Assembly (NCBI RefSeq): GCF_964252635.1
Contig: NZ_CAXUNP010000020.1
Span: 1-64,000 of the forward strand
Direction: 5' to 3'
From: Jatrophihabitans sp964252635
GTDB lineage: Bacteria; Actinomycetota; Actinomycetes; Mycobacteriales; Jatrophihabitantaceae
DNA length: 64,000 nucleotides
Shown: positions 1 to 7,968 of the stretch, piece after piece
Numbering within the stretch: position 1 is the stretch's first letter
Layout: each line of letters begins with the position of its first letter
Position numbers and translations under genes: made by a program
Notes under the pieces: model-generated
Databases searched by the model: none
The model's input: the letters and a program-made list of their open reading frames with translations, nothing else
What the model was told of the DNA's origin: nothing

Positions 1-939
1 GTGCTGCCCGAGCCGTCCGAGCCGGCCGCGGCGACACCGCCCCCGCCCGACCTGGAGCCCGACGCACCCGCGTTCGTCCCCGCCCGGGCCGAGGACGCGC
101 CGCCCCCGGTGGAGGTGCCCACCGACGCGCCGGCAGTCGAGCCGACCGGCGAGCAGGCGTCGGCACTCGAGCAGGCGTCGGCACCTGAGCAGGCGTCGGC
201 ACCCGAGCAGGCGTCGGCACCCGAGCAGGCGTCGGCACCCGAGCAGGCGTCGGCGCCGGACCAGCCCGTCGGGCCGCCGCAGATGGCGAGTGTCGCGGCG
301 CCCGGCGTGTCCGTCGACCGGTCCCAGCCGTTCGCGTCGATCGCCCTGTTCGACCCGGGGACGTTCGCCCCCGAGGCGCCGCGCGCCCCGCTGCCGGTCG
401 TCACCCGCCCCGAGGCGCCGCCGATCGCCGACGCGCCGATCCCGGCCAACCCGGTCGCCGACGACGCCGTCGAGATCATCGGCGTCTACTGCAAGAACGG
501 GCACTTCGACGACCCGAGCGCGCGTTACTGCGCGGTCTGCGGTATCTCGATGGCCCAGCAGACCCTGATCCCGCGCCGGGGACCGCGTCCGCCGCTGGGT
601 GTCCTCGTGCTCGACGACGGCAGCATCTTCACCCTCGACTCGGACTACGTCATCGGACGCGACCCCTCCCGCGACCCGGACGTGATCTCGGGGGCGGCCC
701 GTCCATTGCGGATCGACGACCCGGAAGGCCTGCTGTCACGCGTGCACGCCCGCATCCACCTCGACGACTGGTCGGTGCAGGTCGTCGACCTCGGCTCCGC
801 CAACGGCACCGGCATCTGGGGTCCGAGCGACACCGTCTGGCAGCGGGCGCCCGTCAACAACGCGCAGACGGTCCGGCCCGGCACCCAGGTCGGCGTCGGC
901 CGTCGGCAGATGCGCTACGAGTCGCACCGCAACACGTGA
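1..939 (+). CDS. FHA-domain protein with zinc ribbon (5' end cut by window)
   Basis: The frame is open from the first base, so the true start probably lies outside the window. Residues 1-150 are Pro/Ala/Glu-rich and include six copies of EQASAx. A small zinc-ribbon-like motif follows (C164, H168, C177, C180). The C-terminal third (about residues 196-312) is an FHA domain with the expected GRDP, SRVHA and NGT loops, a fold that binds phosphothreonine. No membrane segment is visible. The next two genes are an antiporter and a Ser/Thr kinase on the same strand, so it may bind kinase-phosphorylated targets; that is inference from context. The fold call is firm and the cellular role is not. Confidence 0.85.
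   Translation: MLPEPSEPAAATPPPPDLEPDAPAFVPARAEDAPPPVEVPTDAPAVEPTGEQASALEQASAPEQASAPEQASAPEQASAPEQASAPDQPVGPPQMASVAAPGVSVDRSQPFASIALFDPGTFAPEAPRAPLPVVTRPEAPPIADAPIPANPVADDAVEIIGVYCKNGHFDDPSARYCAVCGISMAQQTLIPRRGPRPPLGVLVLDDGSIFTLDSDYVIGRDPSRDPDVISGAARPLRIDDPEGLLSRVHARIHLDDWSVQVVDLGSANGTGIWGPSDTVWQRAPVNNAQTVRPGTQVGVGRRQMRYESHRNT
151..258 (+). repeat. Six in-frame 18-nt tandem repeats
   Basis: Six near-identical 18-nt units encode EQASAL or EQASAP within the disordered linker of the FHA protein. The third-position identity between units suggests recent slippage or unequal exchange rather than old divergence. The array probably acts only as a flexible spacer. Confidence 0.9.
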
Positions 940-1021
940 CCGCTGCCTGATTGATGTCCTCGCTCACCACGACGCGCCAGGCCCGGGGCCGGCGCACCCG
1001 ATGTCCGGACAGGAGCCGCTG

Positions 1022-3058
1022 ATGTCCACCCTCTCGCCCGTCCAGCAGTTCCTGCTCGACATCGCGATCATCCTGATCCTGGCCCGGCTGCTCGGCACCG
1101 TCGCGCGCAAGCTCGGCCAGCCACCGGTGATCGGCGAGATCCTGGCCGGTGTGGTGCTCGGCCCGACCCTGTTCAGCGGCAACATCACCAGCCATCTGTT
1201 CCTGGTCGAGAACCCGGTCGAGGGCAAGCCGCCCGTCGATCTCACCGGGTCGTGGCTGACGGCCATCGCGACGCTCGGCCTGGTGCTGTTCATGTTCATC
1301 GTCGGCTACGAGGTCGACCGCTCCCTGTTCAAGGGACGCGAGCAGGTGGCGGCCGCGGTGTCGCTCGGCTCGATCGCGGTGCCCATGGTGGGCGGCACGC
1401 TGCTGGGTCTGTGGTTGATCGACCGGCACAGCGACATCACCACCAAGCACCTGCCCTCGGCGCTGTTCGTCGGTGCCGCCATGTCGGTCACCGCGTTCCC
1501 GGTGCTGGCCCGGATCCTCACCGACCGTGGCCTGCACCGCACCCGGATCGGCGGACTGGCGATCGCGAGCGCGGCCGTCGACGACATCGCAGCGTGGTCG
1601 CTGCTGGCCGTCGTCGTGACGATCGTCGGGTCCGAGGGCACCGACGACACCTGGCACATCCTGCTAGCCCCGGCCTACCTGCTGGTGATGGCCTTCGTCG
1701 TGCGTCCCCTGATGCGCCGTGTCAACGAACGCTTCCTGGCGATCGGGCGCCTCACACCCGACATGCTCGCGATTGTCGTCGCCCTGCTCGCGCTGTCGGC
1801 GTTCTCGACCGAGTGGTTGAACGTCCATTACATCTTCGGCGCGTTCATCATGGGCGCCTGCATGCCGCGCGAAACCGGCGCAGCGCTGCGCGAGGCCATC
1901 CTGGAGCGGCTCGAGCAGCTCAGCGTGCTGGTGCTGCTGCCGGTGTTCTTCGTCGTGTCCGGCGTCAAGGTCGACCTGTCCAGCGTCGGCGCCTCCGGCG
2001 TGGGCGAGCTGCTCGCCATCCTGGGCGTGGCCATCGGCGGCAAGTTCCTGGGCGCCTACCTCGGGGCCAAGGCCTCCGGGGTCGGCGGACGGCAGGCCGG
2101 AGCGCTCGCGACACTGATGAACACCCGCGGTCTCACCGAGCTGGTCATCCTCAACGTCGGCCTGCAGCTCAAGGTGCTCGACACCAAGCTGTTCTCGCTC
2201 ATGGTCGTCATGGCCCTGGTGACGACGGCGATGACCGGACCGATGCTGCGCTTCATCTACCCGAAGCGACTCATCGACCGCGATATCGCCGACGCCGACC
2301 GCGCCGCGTTGGCCAAAGGCATGGACTACCGGGTGCTGGCCATCCTCGATCCCGTCCCGGACGCCGCGGCCGACACCGCGCTGGCCCGGGCCGCCGTCGA
2401 CCTCGCAGCGGTGCGCGCGCCGGCCCAGGTCGTGCTCGTCCGCCTGCTGCCGCAGCAGGACCCCGCCAAGCGGCTCGAGGTCGGCACCGGCCTCGGCGCC
2501 GAGCTGATGCTCATGACCCGAACCATGTCCGAACTGCACACGCTGGCCGCCGCGGTTGGCCGCGCCGGGGTGACGGTCACGGCGCAGGCGCAGTTCAGCG
2601 ACGACATCGCAGCCGACCTGACCCGTTACGTCGTGACCGCCGAGCCCGACCTCGTCGTGCTCACCGGTTCGGTGGAGCTCGCGCCGCACGAGCTGATGCC
2701 GCGCATCCTGGTGCACGGCGTCGAGCCGGTCGCGCCGACGGCGGTCGCGGTACCGGCCACGCACGACGCCGGCGGTGACGCCGCGCTGCAGATCGCGGCG
2801 CAGCTGGCCGTGTCCCGGCAGCTGTCGCTCGTGCTCGTCGGCACCGGGCGGCGCGAGCGGGGCATCGCCGCCGACCTGGCCAGGCGCGGAATCGACGCGA
2901 GTGTCGGCGAGGTGCCCGAGGGCGCGCTCGTCGTCGGGCCCGTGGCCGTTCCCACCACGCACTTCGTGGCGCGTGCGCGTCCCGACGACGAGATCAACGA
3001 CATCAACGACTGGGCCGGTCTGGTTGCGGCCGGTGTCACGGCAGGGAGGCACGCATGA
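1022..3058 (+). CDS. CPA2-family monovalent cation/proton antiporter
   Basis: This is a KefB/NapA-like Na+/H+ or K+/H+ exchanger of 678 residues. About 12 hydrophobic segments fill residues 5-415, and the paired acidic residues D187-D188 (AVDDIAAW) match the ion-binding Asp pair of electrogenic CPA2 exchangers. The C-terminal 260 residues are soluble and look like a regulatory domain with two alpha/beta halves. I chose ATG 1022 because AGGAG sits 6 nt upstream; an ATG at 1001 is in frame but lacks a ribosome site. The stop overlaps the start of the downstream kinase by 4 nt (ATGA), so the two are translationally coupled. Ion specificity cannot be read from sequence. Confidence 0.88.
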   Translation: MSTLSPVQQFLLDIAIILILARLLGTVARKLGQPPVIGEILAGVVLGPTLFSGNITSHLFLVENPVEGKPPVDLTGSWLTAIATLGLVLFMFIVGYEVDRSLFKGREQVAAAVSLGSIAVPMVGGTLLGLWLIDRHSDITTKHLPSALFVGAAMSVTAFPVLARILTDRGLHRTRIGGLAIASAAVDDIAAWSLLAVVVTIVGSEGTDDTWHILLAPAYLLVMAFVVRPLMRRVNERFLAIGRLTPDMLAIVVALLALSAFSTEWLNVHYIFGAFIMGACMPRETGAALREAILERLEQLSVLVLLPVFFVVSGVKVDLSSVGASGVGELLAILGVAIGGKFLGAYLGAKASGVGGRQAGALATLMNTRGLTELVILNVGLQLKVLDTKLFSLMVVMALVTTAMTGPMLRFIYPKRLIDRDIADADRAALAKGMDYRVLAILDPVPDAAADTALARAAVDLAAVRAPAQVVLVRLLPQQDPAKRLEVGTGLGAELMLMTRTMSELHTLAAAVGRAGVTVTAQAQFSDDIAADLTRYVVTAEPDLVVLTGSVELAPHELMPRILVHGVEPVAPTAVAVPATHDAGGDAALQIAAQLAVSRQLSLVLVGTGRRERGIAADLARRGIDASVGEVPEGALVVGPVAVPTTHFVARARPDDEINDINDWAGLVAAGVTAGRHA

Positions 3059-3840
3059 ACGGCATTGCCGATTACGAGTTCATCCGTTCGCTGGGCAAAG
3101 GGAACCACGGCGAGTTCTTCGTCGCGAACACGCCCGCCCGCTTGCCGGTCGACACCGAGTACGTCGCGGTCAAGGTGCTGTCCGGGACGACGTCGGAGGA
3201 CGTGTTCCGGCGGGCGACGCGCGAGCTGTCGGCGTTCGCGTCCGTCCAGTCGCCGTACCTCGTCGCCCTTTACGACGCCGGCCAGCAGGGCAGCGCGTTC
3301 TACTACGCGATGGAGTACATGGCCGACGGTTCGCTGTCCGGGCAGGTCGACCGCTCGACCGCCATCACCGCGGTCGCCGACGCCGCCCGCGCCGCCCACG
3401 CGCTGCACGAGGCGGGCATCGTGCACCGCGACATCAAGCCGGAGAACATCCTGCTGTCCGGTGGCCACGGCAAGCTGGCCGACCTCGGTCTCAGCCAGGT
3501 GCTTGCGCCCGGCGTGACCGTCACCGGGATGGGGTCGGTCGGGGCCATCGAGTACAACGACCCGGCCCTGATCCAGGGCGCTGCGCCGTCGCGGGCCACC
3601 GACATCTTCTCCCTGGGCGCCACCTTGCACCGCGCGCTGTCGGGCACCGGGCTCTACGGCGAGCTGCCGGCCGGGGACGCGATGCTCGCGCTCCGCAAGA
3701 TCTTCTCCCAGCAGCCGACGGTGTCGGCCGACATCGACGGGCCGGCCTCGGCGGCCGTCTCCTGGGCGATCGCGCCCAGCGCCTTCGACCGGCCGGCGAC
3801 GGCGCTGGCCTTCGCCGAGCACCTGGACACGCTGGTCTGA
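3055..3840 (+). CDS. Short cytosolic Ser/Thr protein kinase
   Basis: This is a Hanks-type kinase of 261 residues, a bare catalytic domain with no membrane segment or extracellular sensor. The glycine loop is LGKGNHG, the ATP lysine is K40 (VAVK), the catalytic loop is HRDIKPEN with D126, K128 and N131, and the metal-binding Asp is D143 in DLG instead of DFG. All key residues are present, so it should be active. The start overlaps the antiporter stop by 4 nt. With the FHA protein upstream, the three genes look like a kinase/phosphopeptide-reader/transporter unit; that the antiporter's C-terminal domain is a substrate is inference. Confidence 0.9.
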   Translation: MNGIADYEFIRSLGKGNHGEFFVANTPARLPVDTEYVAVKVLSGTTSEDVFRRATRELSAFASVQSPYLVALYDAGQQGSAFYYAMEYMADGSLSGQVDRSTAITAVADAARAAHALHEAGIVHRDIKPENILLSGGHGKLADLGLSQVLAPGVTVTGMGSVGAIEYNDPALIQGAAPSRATDIFSLGATLHRALSGTGLYGELPAGDAMLALRKIFSQQPTVSADIDGPASAAVSWAIAPSAFDRPATALAFAEHLDTLV

Positions 3841-3873
3841 GGGGCGTCCGAGGCGGGCCCGAGGTGGCCCGGA

Positions 3874-3901
3874 GGCCGGTCCTAGGGGGTTTTAGGCGGC
3901 C
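3874..3901 (+). terminator. Possible terminator after the kinase gene
   Basis: A 9-bp imperfect stem (GGCCG plus CCTA pairing with TAGG plus CGGCC, with a 2-nt bulge) closes an 8-nt loop 33 nt after the kinase stop. There is no long T run, which is usual for high-GC actinobacteria. The position after an operon end supports the call; the bulge weakens it. Confidence 0.35.
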
Positions 3902-4025
3902 TTAGATGGTGCCGGCCACACCGGCCCGCCAGGAGTAGGCAAACTACCGATGCCCGGGCCGGGCCCTTACGACGACTGTTATCGGTGTCAGCAAACCCGC
4001 TGATCGCATTCTTCGGGGAGACACC

Positions 4026-4205
4026 ATGTACACATCGATTGTCGAGGCCGCCGCCCACGACCTGCAGAACGAGCGCCTGGCGCGTGCCGAGCACAGCCGC
4101 CTGGCCCACAGCGCGAGCCACGCCGGCCGCCGGCAGCACCGCCGGATGGCCACGCCGCACCCGGTCCGCGGCTTCCAGCGCTGGCTCGCCGCCGGGCAGC
4201 TCTAG
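4026..4205 (+). CDS. 59-residue basic small protein
   Basis: I do not recognise a family. The frame runs ATG to TAG and is preceded by GGGGAG 5 nt before the ATG, a strong ribosome site that argues for real translation. The protein is Ala/Arg/His-rich (MYTSIVEAAAHDL at the start, then a basic RRQHRR stretch), predicted mostly helical, with no signal peptide or membrane segment and no cysteine. It stands alone between the kinase unit and nagA. The composition would suit a nucleic-acid-binding or ribosome-associated helix, but that is speculation. Confidence 0.6.
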   Translation: MYTSIVEAAAHDLQNERLARAEHSRLAHSASHAGRRQHRRMATPHPVRGFQRWLAAGQL

Positions 4206-4229
4206 CCACCACCTCCCCGGCACGGGCAC

Positions 4230-4235
4230 TAGCGT
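4230..4235 (+). promoter_or_regulatory. -10 box for leaderless nagA
   Basis: TAGCGT lies 7 nt before GTG 4243. This spacing would start the transcript at the GTG itself, a common leaderless arrangement in actinobacteria. The same box and spacing occur before the amidase gene at 46105. No ribosome site precedes this GTG. Confidence 0.55.
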
Positions 4236-4242
4236 CGGGCCG

Positions 4243-5403
4243 GTGCCCGCCGGGAACCACGCCGTGACCGTGTTGGCCGGCGCCCGCGTCGTCACCGCCG
4301 ACGGCGTGCTGGCCGACGGCTGGGTCGCCGTCGAGGACGGGCTGGTCACAGGCGTCGGATCGGGCGTGCCGCCCGGGCCGGCCGAGCGCGTCGCCGGGTG
4401 GCTCGTCCCCGGGTTCGTCGACCTGCACGTGCACGGCGGGGGTGGTCACGACCTCACCGCCTCGCCCGCCGACCTGGACGCCGCCGTCGCCTTCCACCGC
4501 ACGCACGGCACGACCGCCCTGCTGGCCTCGCTCGTCACCGCCCCGGTCGAGCAGCTGTGCCGGCAGCTCTCCGAGGTCGCCGACCGGGCCGAGGACCCGT
4601 CCTCCGGCGTCCTCGGCGCGCACCTCGAGGGACCGTTCCTGTCACCCGCCCGCTGCGGCGCACACGACCCCGACCACCTGCTCCTCCCCTACCGGGACGT
4701 GCTGCGCCGGCTGATCGCCGCGGCGCGCGGGCAGCTGCGCGTGATGACCCTCGCGCCCGAGCTACCCGGAGCGCTCGACCTCGTCGCCGAGCTGCGGGCG
4801 GCCGGGGTCGTGGCCGCCGTCGGGCACACCGACGCCACCTACGAGCAGGCCCTCGCCGCGTTCGATCGGGGGGCGACGCTGGCCACCCACCTCTACAACG
4901 CAATGCGTCCCGTCCACCATCGCGACCCGGGCCCGGTGCTCGCCGCTCTCGACGCGGGCGTGGTCTGCGAGGTGATCAACGACGGCGTCCACGTGCATCC
5001 CGCCGTGGTGCGCGAGGTGCAGTCCCGTGGGCCGGGCCGGCTCGCGCTCGTCACCGACGCGATCTCCGCCGCCGGCGCGGGGGACGGCGACTACGACCTC
5101 GGCGGCCGGGCCGTCCGGGTCGACGGCGGGCACGCCCGGTTGGCCGACAGCGGCGCGGACCGAGGGTCTCTGGCCGGCTCGACGCTGACGATGGACGACG
5201 CGGTCGCCCGGGCCGTGACGGCCGGTCTCGATCCGGTCGACGCGGTCGCGGCCGCGACCTCCACCCCGGCCCGCGTCGTGGGCGAGGACGATCGCCACGG
5301 CGTGATCGCACCCGGCCGACGCGCCGATCTCGTCCTGCTCGACGAGCAGTTCGCCGTGGTGCGCGTCCTGCACGGTGGCCGGACGGTCATGCCGTCCGAC
5401 TGA
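4243..5403 (+). CDS. nagA: N-acetylglucosamine-6-phosphate deacetylase
   Basis: NagA hydrolyses GlcNAc-6-phosphate to glucosamine-6-phosphate and acetate in amino-sugar recycling and catabolism, in the cytosol. The 386-residue product is an amidohydrolase of normal length. Metal and substrate residues are in place: H62 and H64 (HVHGGG), E129 (HLEGPF), H195 (GHTDA), H216 (THLYNAM) and D272 (LVTDAIS). The GTG at 4243 is chosen because a TAGCGT -10 box lies 7 nt upstream; GTG 4264 is an in-frame alternative. No nagB or transporter genes are adjacent, so it seems to be transcribed alone. Confidence 0.92.
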   Translation: MPAGNHAVTVLAGARVVTADGVLADGWVAVEDGLVTGVGSGVPPGPAERVAGWLVPGFVDLHVHGGGGHDLTASPADLDAAVAFHRTHGTTALLASLVTAPVEQLCRQLSEVADRAEDPSSGVLGAHLEGPFLSPARCGAHDPDHLLLPYRDVLRRLIAAARGQLRVMTLAPELPGALDLVAELRAAGVVAAVGHTDATYEQALAAFDRGATLATHLYNAMRPVHHRDPGPVLAALDAGVVCEVINDGVHVHPAVVREVQSRGPGRLALVTDAISAAGAGDGDYDLGGRAVRVDGGHARLADSGADRGSLAGSTLTMDDAVARAVTAGLDPVDAVAAATSTPARVVGEDDRHGVIAPGRRADLVLLDEQFAVVRVLHGGRTVMPSD

Positions 5404-5412
5404 CGGTGCGGG

Positions 5413-6387
5413 CTACCAGCGGTCCTGGACGAGCGGGCGGATCCGGCTCGCGTAGAGCTCGTCGACGGCCGTGGCGGTGGCCGCGTCGACGGGTCCGGCG
5501 TCGCCCGCAGCCGCGTTGCGCCGCGCCTGGTCGGGGCGGCTGGCGCCGGGGATGACGCTGGTGACACCGGGTTGGTCGATGATCCAGCGCAGCGCGAGAC
5601 CGGTGGGGTCGTCGGTCAGCTCGGCGAACCGGGCCGCGGCGTCCACCCCGGTGTCGTAGTCGACGCCGGCGAAGGTCTCACCGACGTCGAAGGCCTCGCC
5701 GTGGCGGTTGAACGCGCGGTGGTCGCTCGCGGCGAACTGCGTGTCGTGGGTGAACCGTCCGGACAGCAGGCCCGACGCCAGCGGCACCCGGGCCAGGATG
5801 CCCACGCCGGCCTCGGCCGCGGCCGGCAGCACGCGCTCGAGCGGCTTCTGGCGGAACGCGTTGAGGATGATCTGCACCGATGCGACGTGGGGCCGCGCGA
5901 TCGCCGTCAGCGCCTGGTCGACGGTCTCGACACTGACGCCGTAGTGCGCGATCCGGCCCTCCGCAACGAGGGTGTCGAGAGCGTCGAAGACGGCGTCGTC
6001 GGCGAACACCGCCGTCGGCGGGCAGTGCAGCTGGACGAGGTCGAGGGTGTCGACCCCCAGGTTGGTTCGCGAGCGGTCGGTCCACTGCCGGAAGTTGTCC
6101 AGGACGTAGTTCCCGGGCACCTGGTCCACGCGGCGACCCATCTTGGTTGCGACGAACACGTCCGCGTCCGGGTGCTCGCGCAGGAACCGTCCGATGGTCT
6201 GCTCGCTGCGCCCGTCGCCGTACACGTCGGCGGTGTCGAACAGCGTCACGCCGGACTCGAGCGCGGCGGTCAGGATCTCGACGGAGCGCGCGTCGTCGAC
6301 CTCGCCCCAGTCGCCACCGAGCTGCCAGGTGCCGAGCCCGACGACGGATACCTCGCGGCCGGTACGGCCCAGTGTTCGCTTGTGCAC
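5413..6387 (-). CDS. Aldo/keto reductase
   Basis: This 324-residue enzyme is an NADPH-dependent (beta/alpha)8 oxidoreductase of the Tas/IolS-like branch. The catalytic tetrad is visible: D and Y in DTADVYGDG, K in VATKMG, and H in VQLHCPP. ARVPLASGLLSGRF is the family's loop before the cofactor-binding end. The GTG at 6387 starts the canonical KRTLGRTG strand; GACAAT lies 6 nt upstream, so it may be leaderless. It lies 13 nt downstream of the GlsB-like gene on the same strand. The substrate is unknown; such enzymes often detoxify carbonyls. Confidence 0.9.
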   Translation of the reverse strand: MHKRTLGRTGREVSVVGLGTWQLGGDWGEVDDARSVEILTAALESGVTLFDTADVYGDGRSEQTIGRFLREHPDADVFVATKMGRRVDQVPGNYVLDNFRQWTDRSRTNLGVDTLDLVQLHCPPTAVFADDAVFDALDTLVAEGRIAHYGVSVETVDQALTAIARPHVASVQIILNAFRQKPLERVLPAAAEAGVGILARVPLASGLLSGRFTHDTQFAASDHRAFNRHGEAFDVGETFAGVDYDTGVDAAARFAELTDDPTGLALRWIIDQPGVTSVIPGASRPDQARRNAAAGDAGPVDAATATAVDELYASRIRPLVQDRW

Positions 6388-6400
6388 CCGACGATTGTCG

Positions 6401-6739
6401 CTACCAGCGCAGGCTGTTGCTGCGGCGGGCCACCAGGTTGCCCGCACCGCCGCTGGCGATCGCGACCAGGATCGCCGCCACCGCGACCTCGCACAGGACG
6501 GTGAGGATCGACCCGACGTGGAAGACGTGCCGCCCGATGAGGCTGCCGACCAGCGAGCCGATCCAGCCGATGAGGATGGTGCTGAAGATGCCGATGTCCT
6601 GCCGCCCGGGCAGGACGAGACGCGCCAGGCCGCCGATGATCGCGCCGACGACGGCCGCACTGATGAACAGCCACAACGCCCAGCCGACGATGGGGACGAT
6701 GACGACCAACACGAGCAGGACGACGATGAGCACCACCAT
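6401..6739 (-). CDS. GlsB/YeaQ/YmgE-type small membrane protein
   Basis: This 112-residue protein belongs to the transglycosylase-associated (GlsB/YeaQ/YmgE) family, whose members are induced by stress but whose biochemical role is unknown. It has one long hydrophobic N-terminal segment and three Gly-rich transmembrane segments carrying the family pattern GAIIGGLARLVLPGRQ and GWIGSLVGSLIGR. The family is usually 80-90 residues, so this copy is slightly long at the N-terminus. It precedes the aldo/keto reductase by 13 nt, and the pair may be co-expressed under stress. Confidence 0.85.
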   Translation of the reverse strand: MVVLIVVLLVLVVIVPIVGWALWLFISAAVVGAIIGGLARLVLPGRQDIGIFSTILIGWIGSLVGSLIGRHVFHVGSILTVLCEVAVAAILVAIASGGAGNLVARRSNSLRW

Positions 6740-6746
6740 GGGCTCC

Positions 6747-6752
6747 ACGGTA
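6747..6752 (-). promoter_or_regulatory. -10 box for the GlsB-like gene
   Basis: Read on the minus strand, TACCGT lies 7 nt before the ATG at 6739, which fits leaderless transcription. A GGAG lies inside the same spacer, so a short leader is also possible. Confidence 0.4.
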
Positions 6753-6907
6753 CCGAGGACGGACGGTCGGCCGGGCAGATACGCCGCCGACGCTTGGCGG
6801 TAGCACAGCCGCGACGGTGGCGCCGCGTTCCGTCCACACCCGCCCCTGCCGTCCACAGGCGCGCTCGATCCCCACCGCGCGATCGAATCGGCCGCGAAGC
6901 TCTCGGC

Positions 6908-7117
6908 ATGACTCTCATTACGCAACGTGCGCGGCGCGTCCGCACGGTTCGAGCCCGGTTCCGTCACGCCGTCGACGCCGGTATGTCGACCGCCGAGTAC
7001 GCGGTCGGGACGGTGGCCGCGGTGGCGTTCGCCGTCGTGCTGTTCAAGGTGGTGCGCAGCCCTGCCGTCTCGTCGGCGCTCACCGGCATCATCAACTCCG
7101 CGCTGCACTCGATCTGA
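6908..7117 (+). CDS. Flp-like pilin (DUF4244)
   Basis: This 69-residue protein matches the actinobacterial DUF4244/Flp type. A basic N-terminus is followed by GMSTAEYAVGTVAAVAFAVV, where the Glu five residues into the hydrophobic helix is typical of class IV prepilins cleaved after Gly. It would be the major subunit of a Tad pilus. The next two genes encode TadE-like minor pilins. The usual upstream genes for CpaE, TadA, TadB and TadC are not here; the minus-strand GlsB gene sits in their place. Confidence 0.85.
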   Translation: MTLITQRARRVRTVRARFRHAVDAGMSTAEYAVGTVAAVAFAVVLFKVVRSPAVSSALTGIINSALHSI

Positions 7118-7126
7118 GGCCCGGTC

Positions 7127-7516
7127 GTGCGCGCGCGTTCGCGGGACGAGCGGGGGATGGTCACCGCCGAGCTGGCGGCCTGCCTGCCGGCGCTGCTTCT
7201 CGTCCTCGCCGTGGCGCTCAGCGCGGTGTCGGTGGTGGCGGCCAAGGTCCGGGTGCAGGATGCCGCCCGCGAGGCCGCCCGTGCCGCGGCCCGGGGCGAC
7301 GCCGCGACCGGTCGGCGGTTGGCGGCACAGGCGGCGCCGGGCGCATCCGTCGTCCTCAGCTCGGGCAGCGACGACGTGACGGCCGTGGTCAGCGTGCGGG
7401 TGCACCCGATGGGTCCGTGGCTGCCGACGTTCACGGTGACCGAGCGGGCGGTCGCGGCCCGCGAACCGGTCGGGGCAGGTGCCGGTGCCGGTGACATGAC
7501 AGGCCCGGCGCCGTGA
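7127..7516 (+). CDS. TadE-family minor pilin
   Basis: This 129-residue protein starts at GTG 7127, 9 nt after the pilin stop. Residues 9-36 carry the TadE pattern GMVTAELAACLPALLLVLAV: a prepilin-like Gly, a Glu at +5 and one transmembrane helix. The rest is an outer-face domain with no cysteines. TadE-like pseudopilins help assemble Flp pili. Its stop overlaps the next start by 4 nt (GTGA), so the three pilin-like genes form one operon. Confidence 0.87.
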   Translation: MRARSRDERGMVTAELAACLPALLLVLAVALSAVSVVAAKVRVQDAAREAARAAARGDAATGRRLAAQAAPGASVVLSSGSDDVTAVVSVRVHPMGPWLPTFTVTERAVAAREPVGAGAGAGDMTGPAP

Positions 7517-7908
7517 CGCGCCGGCCCGGCCGCGGTGCCGACCGATCCGGCGCCGACGGCGGATCGGCGACGCTGTGGGTGGTGGCTTGCATCGCGCTGC
7601 TGCTCCTGGTCACCGAGGTCGCCGTGGTCCGGGCCGCGGCCGTGGTGGCGCGTCACCGTGCCGAGTCCGGAGCCGACCTCGCCGCGCTCGCCGCGGCCGG
7701 ACGGATCGGGGTGGGCGGCGACGCATGTGCCGCCGCCGCCCGGGTCGCCGCGGCGAACGGCGTGCGGTTGCAGGCGTGCGCCGTCCGGCTGGCCGCCGAC
7801 GGGCGCAGCGGGTCGGTCCGGACCCGCGTGACACTGCGCGTGCACCTGCCCGTGGTCGGAGCGCGGCAGGTCGTGGCCGGTGCGCGCGCCGGTCGCCTGC
7901 CCGCCTGA
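7513..7908 (+). CDS. TadE-like protein of the helicase/secretion neighbourhood (Rv3654c type)
   Basis: This 131-residue protein has a short Arg/Gly-rich N-terminus and one membrane helix (ATLWVVACIALLLLVTEVA). The following SGADLAALAAAGR stretch is typical of TadG/Rv3654c-like proteins. Two cysteines (in GDACAA and QACAV) may pair outside the membrane. In other actinobacteria this family sits beside the same DUF1998 helicase, as it does here in convergent orientation. It overlaps the TadE gene by 4 nt. Confidence 0.85.
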   Translation: MTRRPGRGADRSGADGGSATLWVVACIALLLLVTEVAVVRAAAVVARHRAESGADLAALAAAGRIGVGGDACAAAARVAAANGVRLQACAVRLAADGRSGSVRTRVTLRVHLPVVGARQVVAGARAGRLPA

Positions 7909-7968
7909 ACTTCCGACCGCCTGAACTCTGACCGTCGGAACTCCCGACCGCTTGAACTCCCGCCGTCA
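7906..7968. repeat. Four 15-16 nt tandem repeats between convergent stops
   Basis: Imperfect copies of TGAACTCCCGACCGC begin at the TGA stop of the TadE-like gene and run to the stop of the helicase gene on the other strand. Three of the four copies start with TGA. The array fills the whole convergent gap. No stem strong enough for a terminator is apparent. Confidence 0.75.
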
